Source of the DNA: Trichuris trichiura
Lineage: Eukaryota; Nematoda; Enoplea; Trichinellida; Trichuridae
Reading direction: 5' to 3'
DNA length: 64,000 bases
Assembly: GCA_037903355.1 (NCBI GenBank)
Contig: JBAJFE010000014.1
Location: 3,038,001 to 3,102,000, forward strand
Part shown: in pieces, positions 23,953 to 37,000 of the stretch
Layout of the letters: each line of letters begins with the position of its first letter
Position numbering within the stretch: the first letter of the stretch is position 1
Notes under the pieces: model-generated
Told to the model about the DNA's origin: nothing
Seen by the model: the letters and a program-made list of their open reading frames with translations, nothing else
The model's database searches: none
Made by a program: the position numbers and the translations under genes

Positions 23953-25566
23953 AATCGACATGAGATGAACTGCCTACATCAGCTTCGAAATCAACCGAAC
24001 AGAATTATCACTAAAGCCGATAAAGGGAATAAAATAGTTCTACTAGACAGAAACACCTACATGGAAAAAATGACAGCTATCTTAAGCACCAACAATTATG
24101 CCCCTTTACCCACTGACCCTACAGAAGCTTCCCGGAAAAATCTTCGATCTCTCCTCATCACATATGCCGCTGAGACCAAAGAACCTGAAATCAGCAAAAT
24201 GATAACACATCTTAAGTTTGCATCAAACTTCAGACCCCCTGAGCTCTATGGTCTCCCAAAATTACACAAACCAGGGATTCCAATGAGACCAATAGTCTCC
24301 ACCATTAATAGTATCACAAGTGAACTCAGTCGATACTTAGGAACGATCATCAAACCACTTACTGGCAAAGAGCCGTCCTTTGTCAAAAATAGCAAAACTT
24401 TTGTCAACAAAATCCGCAGTCACTACCTAGAACCAGATGAGATTCTGGTTAGTTATGACGTAAAAGAACTATTTCTGAGCATCCCCATATCAGATACACT
24501 TGAGATCCTATACAATCTCCTCAATGCAGACACAAGTCTACCCACCAGAACTAAACTAAATCCCTTTCACATTGTCAAATTGGTTTCCTTTTGCATGGAA
24601 GAAGGCAATCATTTCACTTTTGATAACAAGTACTACAAACAATCTAGCGGAGTACCTATGGGCAGCCCCTTATCTCCAGTATTAGCAGAAATATTTATGG
24701 AAAGCTTCGAAAGACAGATGTTCGCAACGGTAGACAGACACATAGCTCCACGCCTTTTCAAAAGGTACGTAGACGACATATTCGTAATTATTAAAGCTGG
24801 AAAGGAAGAACAATTTTTACAATTCCTCAACAACATCCGCCCGAACCAAATCGTTTTCACAATGGAAAAAGAAGACAACAACACCCTACCCTTTCTAGAC
24901 GCTTTAATTATTCGCTCAAGCGAAGGCCTTAAAACCAGAGTGTATAGAAAGCCGACGCACACAGATCAGTACCTCAATTTTTCATCACATCACCCACGAT
25001 CAGTAATGCGTGGTATCCTCTCCGGAATGATTGACCGAGCAATCAAATTATGCAGTCCTGAATATCTTCAACCAGAGTTCAAGCACATTCGAAAAATTTT
25101 CTACAAGAACGGATATCCCAGGTCCTTTATTAGCCAAGTATTCAACCACAAGCTTCGCAAACGTGCGTCTAGTGCAGAAAACGCTTCGCATCAGCATCGC
25201 TTAGTTATTCCCTATGTGGCAAGCTTAGGTGAAAGAATTACTCGGCTAGGAAGAACGTTAGGTTTCAGAGTCTTCTTCAAGAGCTCCCCTAACCTCAGAT
25301 CAATTCTTCGCTTGGACAAAACAAAAATCCCAACAAACAAGAAAACAGGATTAGTATACGCAGTCGAATGCTCTTGCTCAGGAATTTATATTGGCGAAAC
25401 GGGGAACACTTTAGAATATAGATTTAATGAACATTTAAAAAAGCTTACAAGTTACAACAATGCGAAGGCCCTGCTCAATAGCGATGGCCATGGAACTACA
25501 CAAAGAGGAAGACCAATTTTAAACCCGATAATCACTATGGAAAAAGCCAAACAAGTCGACTCACAA

Positions 25567-25604
25567 CCGCTGAAGACGGGTCTCGGTCGACCCGAAAGCT
25601 CCGG
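25567..25604 (+). ncRNA. Hammerhead-like motif, right end of PLE copy 2
   Basis: CCG-CTGAAGA-C-GGGTC...GACCC-GAAAGCTC|CGG. It overlaps the end of the interrupted endonuclease frame. The core is intact by consensus. Confidence 0.65.
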
Positions 25605-26899
25605 AATTATTTAGCACATTGAACGGGAATACTTCCGTAATAAAACTTTTACATTATGAAAACATTTGTTCCCGTACCAAGAAACCACATTTTCTAGAGA
25701 AAAGGTTATCAAATCTCTTGTGCTACTTGCAAGCGTAATGTTTCAGAACAGGATCATATAATTTTATTCTCTGTTGTTACGGTTAATTCGTCCTATTATA
25801 AATGGTCTTCATTGAGGAACACGTAGGTGGCGGGGCCTTGCTCTCCTCGTTATCACCGTAGTGAACGAATGCTGGTGAGAAGTTGGCCAAGTAGTTTATT
25901 TCTACTGTTTCTTGGAATTAATTCTAGTAAGCATGGGAATTCCTTTTTATGTTTTTAAGGTCAGTGCTTTCGAGGTCAAACTGTTATTAGTTACTAGCGC
26001 TGATAATGAGAAAAATTTATGCCCGAAAGCTTTGCTTTTAAAAATTTCGATAAATGGTTTCCACTTATGCAAAAATCATGAAATTTTGAAGCGTATTTAG
26101 AACATTTGCTACATTTGAGCCACACTGTTAGGATGGCACGCAAGTTCGTATATTTCGTATTCTAACGCCTTCATGAACTGATTCCCACTATTATCGCAGA
26201 GTGTGAACCTGTCGATTCCATTAATCGAAGTGGGTGCTGCCCCTCAGCTCCTTGATCGCACATGCTCTAGCAGCCTTGACTCACAGAAATAAAAGAGCTA
26301 TCTGTAATGTTTGCCTATTTATATTCATTGTTGTTTCCGTCCTGTCCAACACACCAAGTCGATGAAGATTGAACAAATACTTTCCTTAAGTAGTCAAAGC
26401 ATTATAAAAACTTAAGCGGTAAAACAACAACAATGGTTGAGGGGACTGACATGCATTTATGGAGGGAGCAACTCCTGCAGCTGCGGATCATGTCTGTCTG
26501 TTCTGTTTGGAGCAGACTCCCCAAATACGTACCTAATTACCAAAGGTTACGTAATTATTAATCGCATAAATTATCTTTTCAATTTTAATCAACCTATCCA
26601 AACATCATCATACCACTCTGCCCCGTTTTAGCGCACACACATCCCCCGGTAGGGATGAAAGGTCAATCTGATGTTGAGAACTTCGCCATTTGTTCATATT
26701 TTAAAATCTATGAGTTCCTTCCGTAAGAAAAAATAAGAAGACGAAAAGTTTTCAAGTTGACTAAATGTATCCAAATAGAAAACAAAGATCGGCCCGTGAC
26801 CTACACTAAAGTTGCGGTTGAATGAATTATTGGACATAAAACTACGTACGTTACTTGAAACTATACCTTCAAATCACAGAATCACGACCCTGACTTAAA

Positions 26900-27382
26900 C
26901 TTGCGTGAACAGGAAATAATTCTGCCGTTCGAAATTACCTCGTTCCGATGCCTTTTCTGTCCTTGAACGTATCGCAGAAGTAAACACTAGTGGACTGGCA
27001 GGTCACTTCAGGTCTACATCCAACGTTAGATTTTGCTAATGAAAAGTTCGTGCGAGAAAGAAAACCTTGCATGGGTCTTACCATCTTTGTAATTTACCAA
27101 GCCAAACTGCGCTATTAAAAGAATCGTACCGCTAAGGTTGATAGTCATTCATTCAACGTAATGATGCAGCTTTCGAAAAGAAACAGCCGATGTCGAGTTC
27201 ACAAAATTAGCAACAGAAGGAACGAAACTATTCAGTAGTTCTATGAACGAGCAGAAGTTCCTTACTAGCCGCTGAGCAAAGCTTCTTTTTCCTACAACTT
27301 GAACATCATTTAGTTTTATTTGCGCTTCCACAAACGGCAATGCAGAAGATCTAAGCAACGCAGCGGCCACTTTACTTGTCAT
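26900..27382 (-). CDS. Hypothetical gene divergent from calnexin, first exons only
   Basis: I do not recognise this protein. Exon 1 (27382-27266, 39 codons) starts MTSKVAAALLRSSALPF, basic and leucine/alanine rich like a mitochondrial presequence. It ends at a good donor, CTA|GTAAGG. A second open exon, 27131-27082, has acceptor CCTTAG and donor ATG|GTAAGA and continues in phase with RYDSFNSAVWLGKLQR. A third piece near 26950, with acceptor TTCAAG, would add a few more codons in phase (WTEKASER). The gene would be divergent from calnexin across about 500 bp, a plausible shared promoter. The support is splice-site and phase agreement only, so this could still be chance. Confidence 0.35.
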
Positions 27383-27890
27383 GGTTTAATTATTTTTTCA
27401 TGAGGCAAAAATACGCTCAAAATAACGCTTATCTGTTTCCCCAAAATTTTCTATTCATAAGTTTATTAGACATCTTCAGTTACGTTGCAGCTACTTAACA
27501 ATTCCCTAAGCACGTGTTTCGTTTACCGTCCAGCTATTACAATCGCTGTTTGGTTATTAAATAGAAACATTGTAAAGCTTAATCCACTGGCGCATTAATT
27601 CAAATCACTCATTTGAAGAATATGCATGTGAAGTCCTTTTTAAAATTTCTTTTTTTAGTTTTCGACTTAATGTATTTTCAGGTTGGATTAAAAGTTTTCA
27701 GGTTGGTTTTCCACTGACAGTTACTGTAAAATTACATACCTGTCATTTTGCTGTGTGCGGTTTGCTTGGTTAGTCGCTTGTGTCCTGGCTCTTCTACTTC
27801 GTCTTGCCGTTCTGTTCAATTAGTAAAGCATTGTTTTGATACTGTGTACTAAACCGAGTTATAAAGTGAAAGCTAATATTTGTGCACAAG

Positions 27891-30800
27891 ATGTCCTTTC
27901 ACGCAGTTCTGCTATTTGGCGTCGCTGCTTTCTTTTGCAGCACAGCTCATGCGGACAAGCAAAAGGTGCGTTACCTTTAAGTGCGCTCGTTGTCCTCGTC
28001 TTGTGTTGGCAAGTGGAGGTTGCTTTGAGTAGCGATAATGCCTTCACGAAAATTTCGACGCATAAATTTTACTTATGTTTATTTCAGCTGAAACCAATCC
28101 CGTACGAAACCCCGCCGATACCGTTAAGTGCGTACTTTGGTGATGCATTTCCCACCACTTCTGGAATTGGAAGCAGGTAAACAGGCGAAGCTCAACTGCA
28201 TGTGCTTCAGTTTGTAGCCATTCCAGGTGGGTTTTAACGAAAGCTGCAAAATTAGGTGAATCTTCTGATGCTACACCTTATAACGGTAAGGCTGTGAAGT
28301 AACCGTAAGATGATATGAGTGCCAGTTTGTCATAGGCGTCTGGGAAATAGGTTTACCGCAGGACACATTGCTGTCCGATGATTATGGTCTCATAATGAAG
28401 GTACGTGTTAAGCCACCCGGTTTGTGAATTAAGCAGAGGATGTCCGTTGCAGTCGGCAGCAAGACACCATGCAATATCGTCGAAGCTTGATCGTATTTTT
28501 AAATTCGAGTCGGCGCCCTTAGTATTGCAGTAAATTGTTTTCCACGTTTCCATTACAATTGGACAGTTCTGGTGTTTAGATACGATGTGAAATTTCAGGA
28601 AATGATGGAATGTGGGGGTGGCTATATAAAATTAATAAGTCACTCTAAAGATGTGGATTTGGTGAGTTCGAGTCGTTCATCAAGTTTAATTATCTCGCCA
28701 CTTAATTTTTACTCATATCTTTATGTTCGCCGTCTGAAATTTACAATTCAAACCTAGTGACTTCCTTATTACTGATGCGAAATAATGTTTCAGTCCCAAT
28801 TCAACGATAAAACATCCTTCACTGTTATGTTTGGACCAGACAAATGCGGTCCGAATTCCAGAGTTCATCTGATAATTCGTTTAGAAAATCCGATAACGGG
28901 CAAATACAAGGTATTTAGGCAACGTTGGTCACCTTCTTTCACATACACTGACATTTTTAGGAACACTCTGCACCACAAAGTACTCAGAATCTCGGACAGT
29001 ACTTCCAGGATAAGAAAACCCATCTTTTTACTCTTGGTGGGCTTCTAGTAGCTGTTAAAGCTTTGCTTACAACTAAATTATTTTCAGTGCTCAATCCGGA
29101 TGACAAATATTACGTCTATGTTGACCAGCGTGAAATAATGCGAGGGGATTTAAGAAAAACTTTGGAGTTCGTTGACAAGTTATCCATTACTTCTAGTTGC
29201 CTTTTGGATTTAGGCCGAGCGTAACTCCACCAAAGGAAATAGACGACCCTATGGATAGGAAGCCCGAAGAATGGGATGAACGCGAGAAGTTTGCTCTTAC
29301 TATTTGTTCCCGAACACTTCACGACTTCTGCCTTTCAGAATACCGGACCTAAACGCTGTCAAGCCGGACGACTGGTAAGACTTTCTGTTACCTATAAATT
29401 GCTGGAAGGAATGTTTGCAGGGATGAAACTGAACCAGAGTTCATAGAAGATGTAGACGCTGTAAAACCGGCAGATTGGTATGAGGACGAGCCCGAGTTCA
29501 TATCTGATCCAGAGGCCAAAAAGCCAAGTGACTGGTATGCGATGTTTCGAATTTGCTGCCTCACTTAAGTATAACATGCTTTGTAGGGATGAAGAGTTGG
29601 ACGGCAAGTGGGAGCCACCAGTTATTGGTACGCTGTATTGACAGTCTGCTTTCAGTCATATTCATTTCTTTTCAGCAAATCCAAAATGCAAAACTGGCTC
29701 AGGGTGTGGCGTATGGAGTCCACCACAGAAGAAAAACCCTTTGTACAGAGGCAAATGGAAGCCTCCATTGATAAATAACCCTAACTACAAGGTGCGGTAA
29801 TTCTGCATTTGTTCTTTAGCTTATTTACGCCTTTTCACTTTAGGGCCAGTGGAAGCCTAGGCGAATTGCGAACCCTGATTATTTCGAATTGCAAAGTGTT
29901 TTCAAAGAACTAGACCCGATCGTAATACGCTGTGCCCAGTTGATTGACATTTGACTTGCTGTTTTACAGAGTGCGATTGGACTCGAGCTGTGGACAATCA
30001 CTCCAGACGTTCTGTTTGACAACTTCCTCATTACGAACAGTAAATCTGATGCCGATGCCTTTGCAATGCATACATGGTATGCAAAACAAACGGCAGAGAG
30101 TAGTAGAGACGAGGTATGGCGCTTTGCTCGCTGAAATCAAATTCAGTTCTTTCTGTTGCAATGGCTACTTCAAAACTGAAGCATTGTGCGACATAATAAG
30201 TATTCGGTTTTGATGCTGACTTTTTCAAGTAATAGTGCGTGCTCGAGCCAATTGCTGTGAAAAGGTTGGCGTTTGACCAGTAGTTTTTGCTTTGCCTTTT
30301 TTCCAGTGTATGTGTAGGGAGAGTAGGCTTGAACAACGTAAGATGTCTTAGGATTGACAGTGATGAGAATTAGCAAGATTATTAATAAACGTTTATCTGT
30401 TTTAGAATGTGTCATTCATTCGGCGAATGATCAATGCTGCTGAGGCTAAGCCTTGGCTATGGGCAGTCTACATAATCGTTTTGCTGTTACCGGTTGGCGT
30501 TATATTATTCTGGTGCTTCGGCACGTCTAAGGTTTGACAGTTCGTTGCAGTGTGCAATTTACTTTAAAATGCGTTGCAGAAATCAGTAAGAGAAATCAAG
30601 AAGACAGAGGAACCTATGGAAGAAGGTGAGAGTGAGGAAGAACGGGAAGAACCTACGGAAGAACGAGAAGAACTAAATTCTTCTTCGAGTCGCGGTGCAG
30701 TTAGTGGGGAGGCGGAGCCATCTTACTCTAGTGATAGCGAAAAAAACGACGAATCAATGCACACTGTACGTTACATTAAGCAGCTGTTGTATATGCTGGT

Positions 30801-30976
30801 TACTTAATTGTCGTTTTAGGGGGAGAGTGAAAGTTTTGAAAACGCTGAAGTAACAATGCGTTCTAAAAAGTTCCATACGAATGTTAAGTTTTTGTTTCCA
30901 GGATTTGAAAAAATCTGACCCTGAAGAAAAGTCGTCGCCTCGACTGATTCGACGTCAAATTCGGCGAGAAGACTAA
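27891..30976 (+). CDS. cnx: Calnexin, 20 exons, 583 aa
   Basis: ER membrane lectin chaperone that binds monoglucosylated glycoproteins. Exons: 27891-27965, 28088-28176, 28227-28285, 28336-28400, 28453-28529, 28580-28661, 28794-28910, 28961-29036, 29088-29178, 29214-29288, 29339-29374, 29421-29534, 29587-29627, 29676-29791, 29844-29921, 29970-30113, 30406-30531, 30580-30765, 30820-30849 and 30902-30976. All phases agree and the total is 583 aa (human 592). In order: a signal peptide ending near STAHA, the lectin domain with ECGGGYIKL and FGPDKCG, a P-domain with repeats of the KPDDW and KPEEWDE type and GKWKPP, then SAIGLELW, one membrane helix ([19 protein letters not shown]) and a long acidic, Ser-rich cytosolic tail ending RRQIRRED. 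Most introns are 35-60 nt. The donor of exon 9 (AA|GTTATC) is the least certain junction. Confidence 0.95.
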
Positions 30977-32176
30977 TTGATCCCCAGAAAGCACTTTTTT
31001 ATTTTTCCGTTAAGTCTTGCTGTTGATTTTATCCTGTTCTTTCCTCCCGTTGAATTTATAGTTTCAGTTAATAATTTTAGGATGTTCTCCGGCTGCAAAC
31101 TGAAAGGCAATATTCTTCTTTCTTCACTTGGTTTTCACCACTATCTTACTGTGAAAATAGCGAGAAGAAGAAAGAACCGGTTGTACTTACCTGTTTGTTT
31201 GGCATTCCACAGATTACGGTTAATTAACAACCTTCGTAGGCGCCGTTTTGTAGGGGCAGTAATCTCAAGCAACTAATGATAAGGTATATTGCAGTCTTGT
31301 CCCGCATAAAACATTTGCTGCGTCTTTGCACTCATCACGTTTCTGTCGCTTAGCTTATTACGCTTGTTTTTGAAAGTAAGAAAAGCCGCAAAGACTTCTC
31401 TAGCTGTGGCTTCTCATTTTTTGTTTGTGGGCATTTGCTGATAATCAACAAAGGCAGAAGCACAATTTCCTTATTTTGGTCAAGCCATGAAAGTATAATG
31501 TTTTTCCAATTAATGTTTCTACAGGGAGAGACTGTAAGGTCCTGTTTCGATCTTATTACCAGTTAAGTTAGCGTTTCCTCGTGAAAAAAACTTCAGACTT
31601 AGAGTTGATGAATGCGTTGCACATTGCTCTAGCTCCATTTTCAGTTGAAGCAATAATCTTAAGATGAAAGCGCATGGCAGAAACGATTTACACTTTCTGT
31701 GATGGGCGGGTAGCATATCGCCATCGATACAATTGTGTATTACCCTTATCGTTCCCACTCCCTGCAAAGATTGTTGCTACGGTTAAAGTATAGAGCTTTG
31801 AGTCCGCTGATCCAACTAAAGTCTGAGAATTTTTTGCACAGACAGTGAATGTTATTCTAACCGGAAAGTGCCTGTGTTACAATTTTCTTTTCGCTAATGC
31901 CAAGCAATGGACAGCTCTTGAAAGGTCCGAATACGTTTCCGTGAATACTAGTGAAGCATTTACAGGTTAAAAGGAAGGAAAAAAAAAGAAATGAAACTTA
32001 GAACCTGTTGAAAGAAGTTATTCCATTTCTTGCCTTAAACGAAGCAGAAATCTGAATTCCTGTTTAGGTTTTAACTATCATAGCAATGAGTTCGCGGTAC
32101 GCCATCTTCTTGTGCGCCAATAGACACCTTATGCTGCGAAATCGCATTGAAGGGACGAAGCTGCCATTTTCTCAAA

Positions 32177-32685
32177 CCACTGTTGGGTCTACTAAAAAGT
32201 TCCCCCCCCGGAAGTGAAGGCGGCAGTATCAAGGCATATTCGGCTACTCTGCCGCGCAATGAAGTGTGATTACTTGGACAGTGACAGAGACGGTGTCATT
32301 ATGTTTAGTGAACACGTGCAAAATAGCTGGCGCGTCAGCACAATAGAGCATCAGTGGCACATGCAGTGACCCGTATGTCGGTCTGACGGATTAGCGCCGA
32401 AGAATTCTGCTGCACTGCAGCTGAATAGCGTTTGCAGGTGTCACTGATGCAGTTAGTGACCCGTTCGAAAGAGCGAAGGCGAAGGAATTATTCAGCTGCG
32501 CATGAATTGAAGGTACAGGAAACACAAAGGGGCCTGCAGTGGTTCACGCTAAGACATACCTAAAGGCATTGATGCAGTGGTTCACGCTAAGACATACCTA
32601 AAGGCATTGATGCTAAGACATACCTCCTTTGATGTTGCCGCCTTTCACTTCCGGGGGGGAAGGTTTTTAAAAGACCCCCACTGTT
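32177..32685. mobile_element. 493-bp MITE with 41-bp inverted ends and 8-bp TSD
   Basis: Element 32185-32677 begins GGGTCTACTAAAAAGTTCCC and ends with a near-perfect complement, extending through GGAAGTGAAGGCGGCA. Exact 8-bp flanks CCACTGTT lie at 32177-32184 and 32678-32685. No transposase is present. An 8-bp duplication fits hAT, P or Merlin-type elements; the leading GG would suit Merlin. It contains a direct repeat at 32536-32611. Confidence 0.85.
32536..32632 (+). repeat. 38-bp tandem repeat inside the MITE
   Basis: The unit starting GCAGTGGTTCACGCTAAGAC occurs twice without change (32536-32573, 32574-32611). A partial third copy starts GCTAAGACATACC. Confidence 0.85.
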
Positions 32686-34071
32686 CATTTCTAAAACGAT
32701 TTAAATTCAGGGAACGGAAAATAGTTGATGGAAAAATTTCAAATTCTGCAATCAAGGAGTGAAGCAATTTACGATGAATGCTTATCGCTGAGCTACTTAT
32801 TAACGTGTGCATTTTTTGCCCTTTGTTAACGGGTACATCCAGAGCTTGCGCGCACCATGCCAGCATTTCACTCCTCACTCGATTACGGTAGAAAACGGAA
32901 AGCGGGTGCAAATAAAAGCACGCATTCTTCTATACAACTACGCTCTTCAAATCTTAACAGGAAAAATACCTTGTTTACGCTGAAATCGTTCTTATAAAAT
33001 GATGGAAGCACAATAGAAGTAGGATTTTCGAATATTGATCTGTCTGGATAAAATGTTTCTCTTGAACGCGATTTGAAGGAATATATTGGTCGAACTTGAA
33101 ATCGATTATAGCCATGTATGTTTGGAAAGCGATGTACGCAACAGTTTTCTTTAAAGCATGTGAATAACAACAGAAGTAGCAGCAAGTGTAAGCTTTGTTA
33201 CTTTTCAAATAAATAAGGTTGTTTCACGCTGCGGAATTGGTAAATTCTTGTCCTAAGCAAATTTTGACATAAAAGAAAGCTTTCGGAATTGTTCTACTTC
33301 CGTGTTTAGAACTGACGTGCTTACATGCATACGTCGACGTTATTAGAGCAAAAGAAACATGTTTTTCATCTATATTGCGTTGTTAAGCTCAGAATCCCAA
33401 TTTCTATGCATTAAACGTTTCCGTTTCTCCTGATCAGCTAGATTCATTTGTACCACCTAATTCTCACTGCAGCATTTCAGAACTTCTGAAAAGACAACTT
33501 CGAATTCTAATTTCGAATCACTTAAGTATAGCGAAAAAGCTTACAGCTGGGCGAAAGCAACAATTATGCACTATAGCTTGATAACGTTTAGATGCCACAA
33601 GGTGATGCGGAGATGCATGCCAGGCTGGCATGTACGCGTTTGCCCAGCTCATCGAAGGTATAATCTATAATTTCCCAACCTTTTATCCACCGGTGCTCCC
33701 TGGGTTTAACCAGCGAAAACTATAACCTGCTTCCCTGATATCCCACTGCGCTGTTTTTCGTGTAAAGGAATGTCCTGTAACTCTCGGCAAATCTTTTAGC
33801 ACCCCATCAGTGTTTCAGTCCTTACCACTCAGGCACTAAACGCTTCCCATAACAATGACTAATAATAATCAGTGATAGCATATTTACCAGGCAATAGCTT
33901 TTGCCATAACCGTATGGTATTTTTTACTACAGTAAATCTGCAGAACTTAAGTACTGGTGCGTACTATGCCATGGATTCACTTTTGGAACTGTCATTGGCA
34001 ATGGCCTCGTTTCGAACTTTGATCTGAAGGATGCAATGATTGGATGAGCTTAAAAATTTTATAGTTTTCGC

Positions 34072-37000
34072 ATGGATGACACAGCAATGCTACAAGGGCC
34101 TGTGGAGGGACCCATAAATGCAGTCAGTCTGAATAGGGAGGGTACGAGCATTGTAGTAGCCGGCAAAAATCGTAAGTTTCATTATAATGCCGACGGTATT
34201 CTTACATTGGTGTGTCCAAGCAATTACGTCTCGCATCTGGCTACGGTTTTCTAGTCAGTCCATTTTATTCCTTTCTCGGTTAGCGGCAGATCTCAAACCG
34301 TGTTGTACTCAGTACTGGACGGTAGAGTAATTTATTTTAGTTTCTGCTTATTATCTGTTTAGTTAAGCAGAAGAATTTTCAAAGTAACGAGCCGTAATGA
34401 AATGACGTTTTGCTTGCAGAGCTTTACCGGAAATAATGCCAATATATGATCTTCTGTTGTTCGTTCTTTTCCTTTTGGTTGCTAAACCTTTTAGTGGCCT
34501 ATGCCTGCGTTTGCTTGGTCGATAATTTGCTTATTATATTTAACATATTATTTTTCCAGTTTTGCCCACCTCAGGCGCTCATTTTTTCCCTATTCAACAT
34601 ACTGGAACAAGTAGTACGCTTTGCGTTTACAGAGAAAAGATTAAAAAGTTAGAGGCTAACCACCCGCGTAAATGTATTTCAGAGTTTTCGGCCCGAACAA
34701 TGAATGAGCGCCCCATCCCCCACAGTCTGGCATAATGTCAAGTTAGAAAACGAGGTGTATGCCGAATTAAGAAACTGTTATTCTTTGATCGCAGCTTGGT
34801 TATCTTACCTTCCTGTGCTTGTCTGAACACGGTGATTTCCGAGCGTTTTTAAACATTTGCACCACTAATTTCGACATGGTATTATCGCGCATTTTAATAT
34901 GGCATACCTGAAATAGGCGCCGTGAAACTGAGCCTCCTGTTACTCAAGGAATTAACTTCCTTAAAACCGTAAAACTTTCTATTTAGGAAGGGCTTTTGTC
35001 AAACTATGTCCTTTCTTTACGGAAATACGTACGTTGAAAATTACACGGGTGGGCTTTTCTTTGATTGCAAGTGGTCGAGGACAAATAAGCGGTCGTTTCC
35101 GAAAATCGGAAGGTCTCAGCAACCTTTTTTGTTCGCTACATCAGTAAGTTTACAGAGATCCCATTAAAACTTTAATAAAACTGGAGCTTTCAGGTGATAA
35201 ACCTTCAGCTGTTGACGACAGGTACAGGTGTCGCACTCGAAAGCTCCGGTTTTAATAAAATGCTAAGTGTACCCTTCCGCTAATAAATCTTGCATTCCAC
35301 TGAAGTTTACGGTTAAGCTTATGGTAAAAAAATGTTACGTGATCAGTAGGTTCAGTTGTTAAAATTTTTTCCGTTTAACTGAAGACCATTGTGTACTTTA
35401 CGAATTCTTGAGTTGGATGGCTTTTCGTATTTTGATCTCGTGCTATAAAAAGCACAATTTACTTCTATTTTATCCGAAAAATAATTGCTGACGCACCACT
35501 ATACTTCAGCATTTTGCTACAGTGTATACTACCTTTGCCAGCGCATTTTGCACTTATTATTAATAGTACCGTGACTGTAGAGACAAATTGAAGTTATTAC
35601 AGTATATACTCATCTTGGCAAAATAGCACAATTATGTTTGAAATACCTTCGTTAGCGAGTTGAAATTTTGTGCTGTTTCTTTTTTACGTTGCTCTTTATT
35701 TGTAATACTGAACCACGTATTGTGTTGTTTAGCATTAACAACTAGAAACTTATATTAAAAGAATTGTGACCACACGAAATTGTCATTTCTAATAAGCCAG
35801 TTGTGATGTTTTAAGTTCTGAAAGTTGTCAGCTGCAAAGAAGAAGCTCCATTTAAAGAGTTGGCCAGCCTAAAGCTTGGTAAAGTCTCGACCGTTAATAT
35901 TTCCCATTTGGACGTGTCATGGTGTCCTGTCGACGGTGGTTAATCCACGATTGTCAGCCTGGGAACTGAGTAATTCAAATTTCAGACAACCTCATTGCAT
36001 CAGCAGTTACGAATGGTGCAGTCGCTTTGTGGAATTTAGCACTCCAATCACATCGCAAACTGGGTCAGTGCTACTTGCGAACTCAGTTTCAGTTTCTATT
36101 TTTGCTTTCTAGACCGAATGTTTCATGTGCACCGACGAACGGCCAATAAGGTGTGCTTTCATCCTTCCGATGCAAATTACTTGGTTAGCGGCTCTCAGGA
36201 CGCCACTGTAGTGTTTTTTGACCTCCGCAAAAGCGATCCAGCTTTAGCATTCGAAAAGTAAGAACAAAACGAAGTAATAAAGCGCCAATCACTGTGACTC
36301 ACTTTCCAAAGTAGCCGAGTAGTTGTTATGTTTCTAACTGTTCTACGTAGTAGAGTCACTGCGTTCATTTGTAGGTAATTTCAAACCATTTCAGGCCATT
36401 AAAATACTTTTCAAAGGCAAAGTATATCTTTGCATATCACTTACTTTTCTAAGTTTTAGTTTTAGGAAGTCACTGTTTTAAGTTCAACGTTTACGCTTAC
36501 CTCCTTGCCTCCATCACAGCCTTGGCGGGCTTATCTCTCACCGGTAGTCATTCATCTGATTGAGTTGTAAACATTCAAGCATGCGTTGAATGCAAGTATT
36601 TTAAGTTTCATAGTAGATCTTCAGATTCACGGGTTTGGCTTGTTGGATGTATCTGTAAGTAAACTTCAAAGTGCCCTACCAACGGATGGATGAGCAAATT
36701 GTAAGAGAAAATACAGAACAATTTGTACACCGTACGTTTCGGAACTGCTCGTGTTCCGTCGTCAGCAGTGTTGCGGAGAAGGTGTTTATTCGGTAAGGGG
36801 TTTATATAGCGCATGGGTACAATGGGTGTTTGATTAGTTGGGTAGGACGCAGCATTGGAATTTATTAATCGGCGCAGCCCATACTTCACTAACCTCCACG
36901 CCATTGTCGCGATTGATAGTGGATTTGCTCTGGATGTACAGAGCCTCCTTAATACGCCTAAGATGTAATAAGTTTTCGTGGCATATGATCTTCGGGTGCG

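Larger units (their letters stand above)
23080..25614 (+). pseudogene. PLE copy 2 polyprotein (RT + truncated GIY-YIG) split by a MITE
   Basis: N-terminal domain with RDHRILPKCFQLKWGQ and KLRANYNNTLSYL, then RT with KADKGNKIVLLDRN, PELYGLPKLHKPG, SYDVKELF, GVPMGSPLSPV and the catalytic YVDDIF intact. A linker with FSSHHPRSVMRG leads to the GIY-YIG nuclease (CSCSGIYIGETGNTLEYRF). The nuclease is cut short after NPIITMEKA, where the frame runs into the terminal hammerhead, so its C-terminal zinc-finger part is lost. Removing the MITE plus one TA (219 bp) leaves one uninterrupted frame, so RT decay is recent compared with copy 1. Confidence 0.9.
22942..25707 (+). mobile_element. Penelope-like element copy 2 with inverted hammerhead ends and 12-bp TSD
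   Basis: The element spans 22954-25695 between perfect 12-bp direct repeats AGAGAAAAGGTT (22942-22953 and 25696-25707). Its ends are inverted copies of the same roughly 105-bp sequence, each with a hammerhead motif (23011-23047 minus, 25567-25604 plus). The right end also has about 33 bp (ending near CCACATTTTCT) that the left lacks. The inverted homology runs a short way into the coding region (MEKAK). One reading frame, 23080-25614, is open apart from the 217-bp MITE at 23734-23950. A stand-alone element this symmetrical suggests the 5' end was made by copying the 3' end, as described for PLE terminal repeats. Confidence 0.85.
30980..34070. other. Calnexin 3' flank to WDR24 start; only the MITE recognised
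   Basis: Nothing but the MITE at 32177-32685 is recognisable between the two genes. Confidence 0.5.

Noticed and set aside
24633..24962. Long open frame antisense to the PLE RT (similar ones at 7282-7566 and 37858-38232)
   Set aside because: It recurs in all three copies only because of RT codon composition on the opposite strand. No independent motif.
25993..26040. CTGATAATGAG...CCCGAAAGC, hammerhead-like
   Set aside because: Stem II does not form and G8 of the core is missing. Treated as chance.
30977..31276. Frame directly after the calnexin stop
   Set aside because: Phe/Leu/Arg-rich, with no motif. It is probably 3' UTR.
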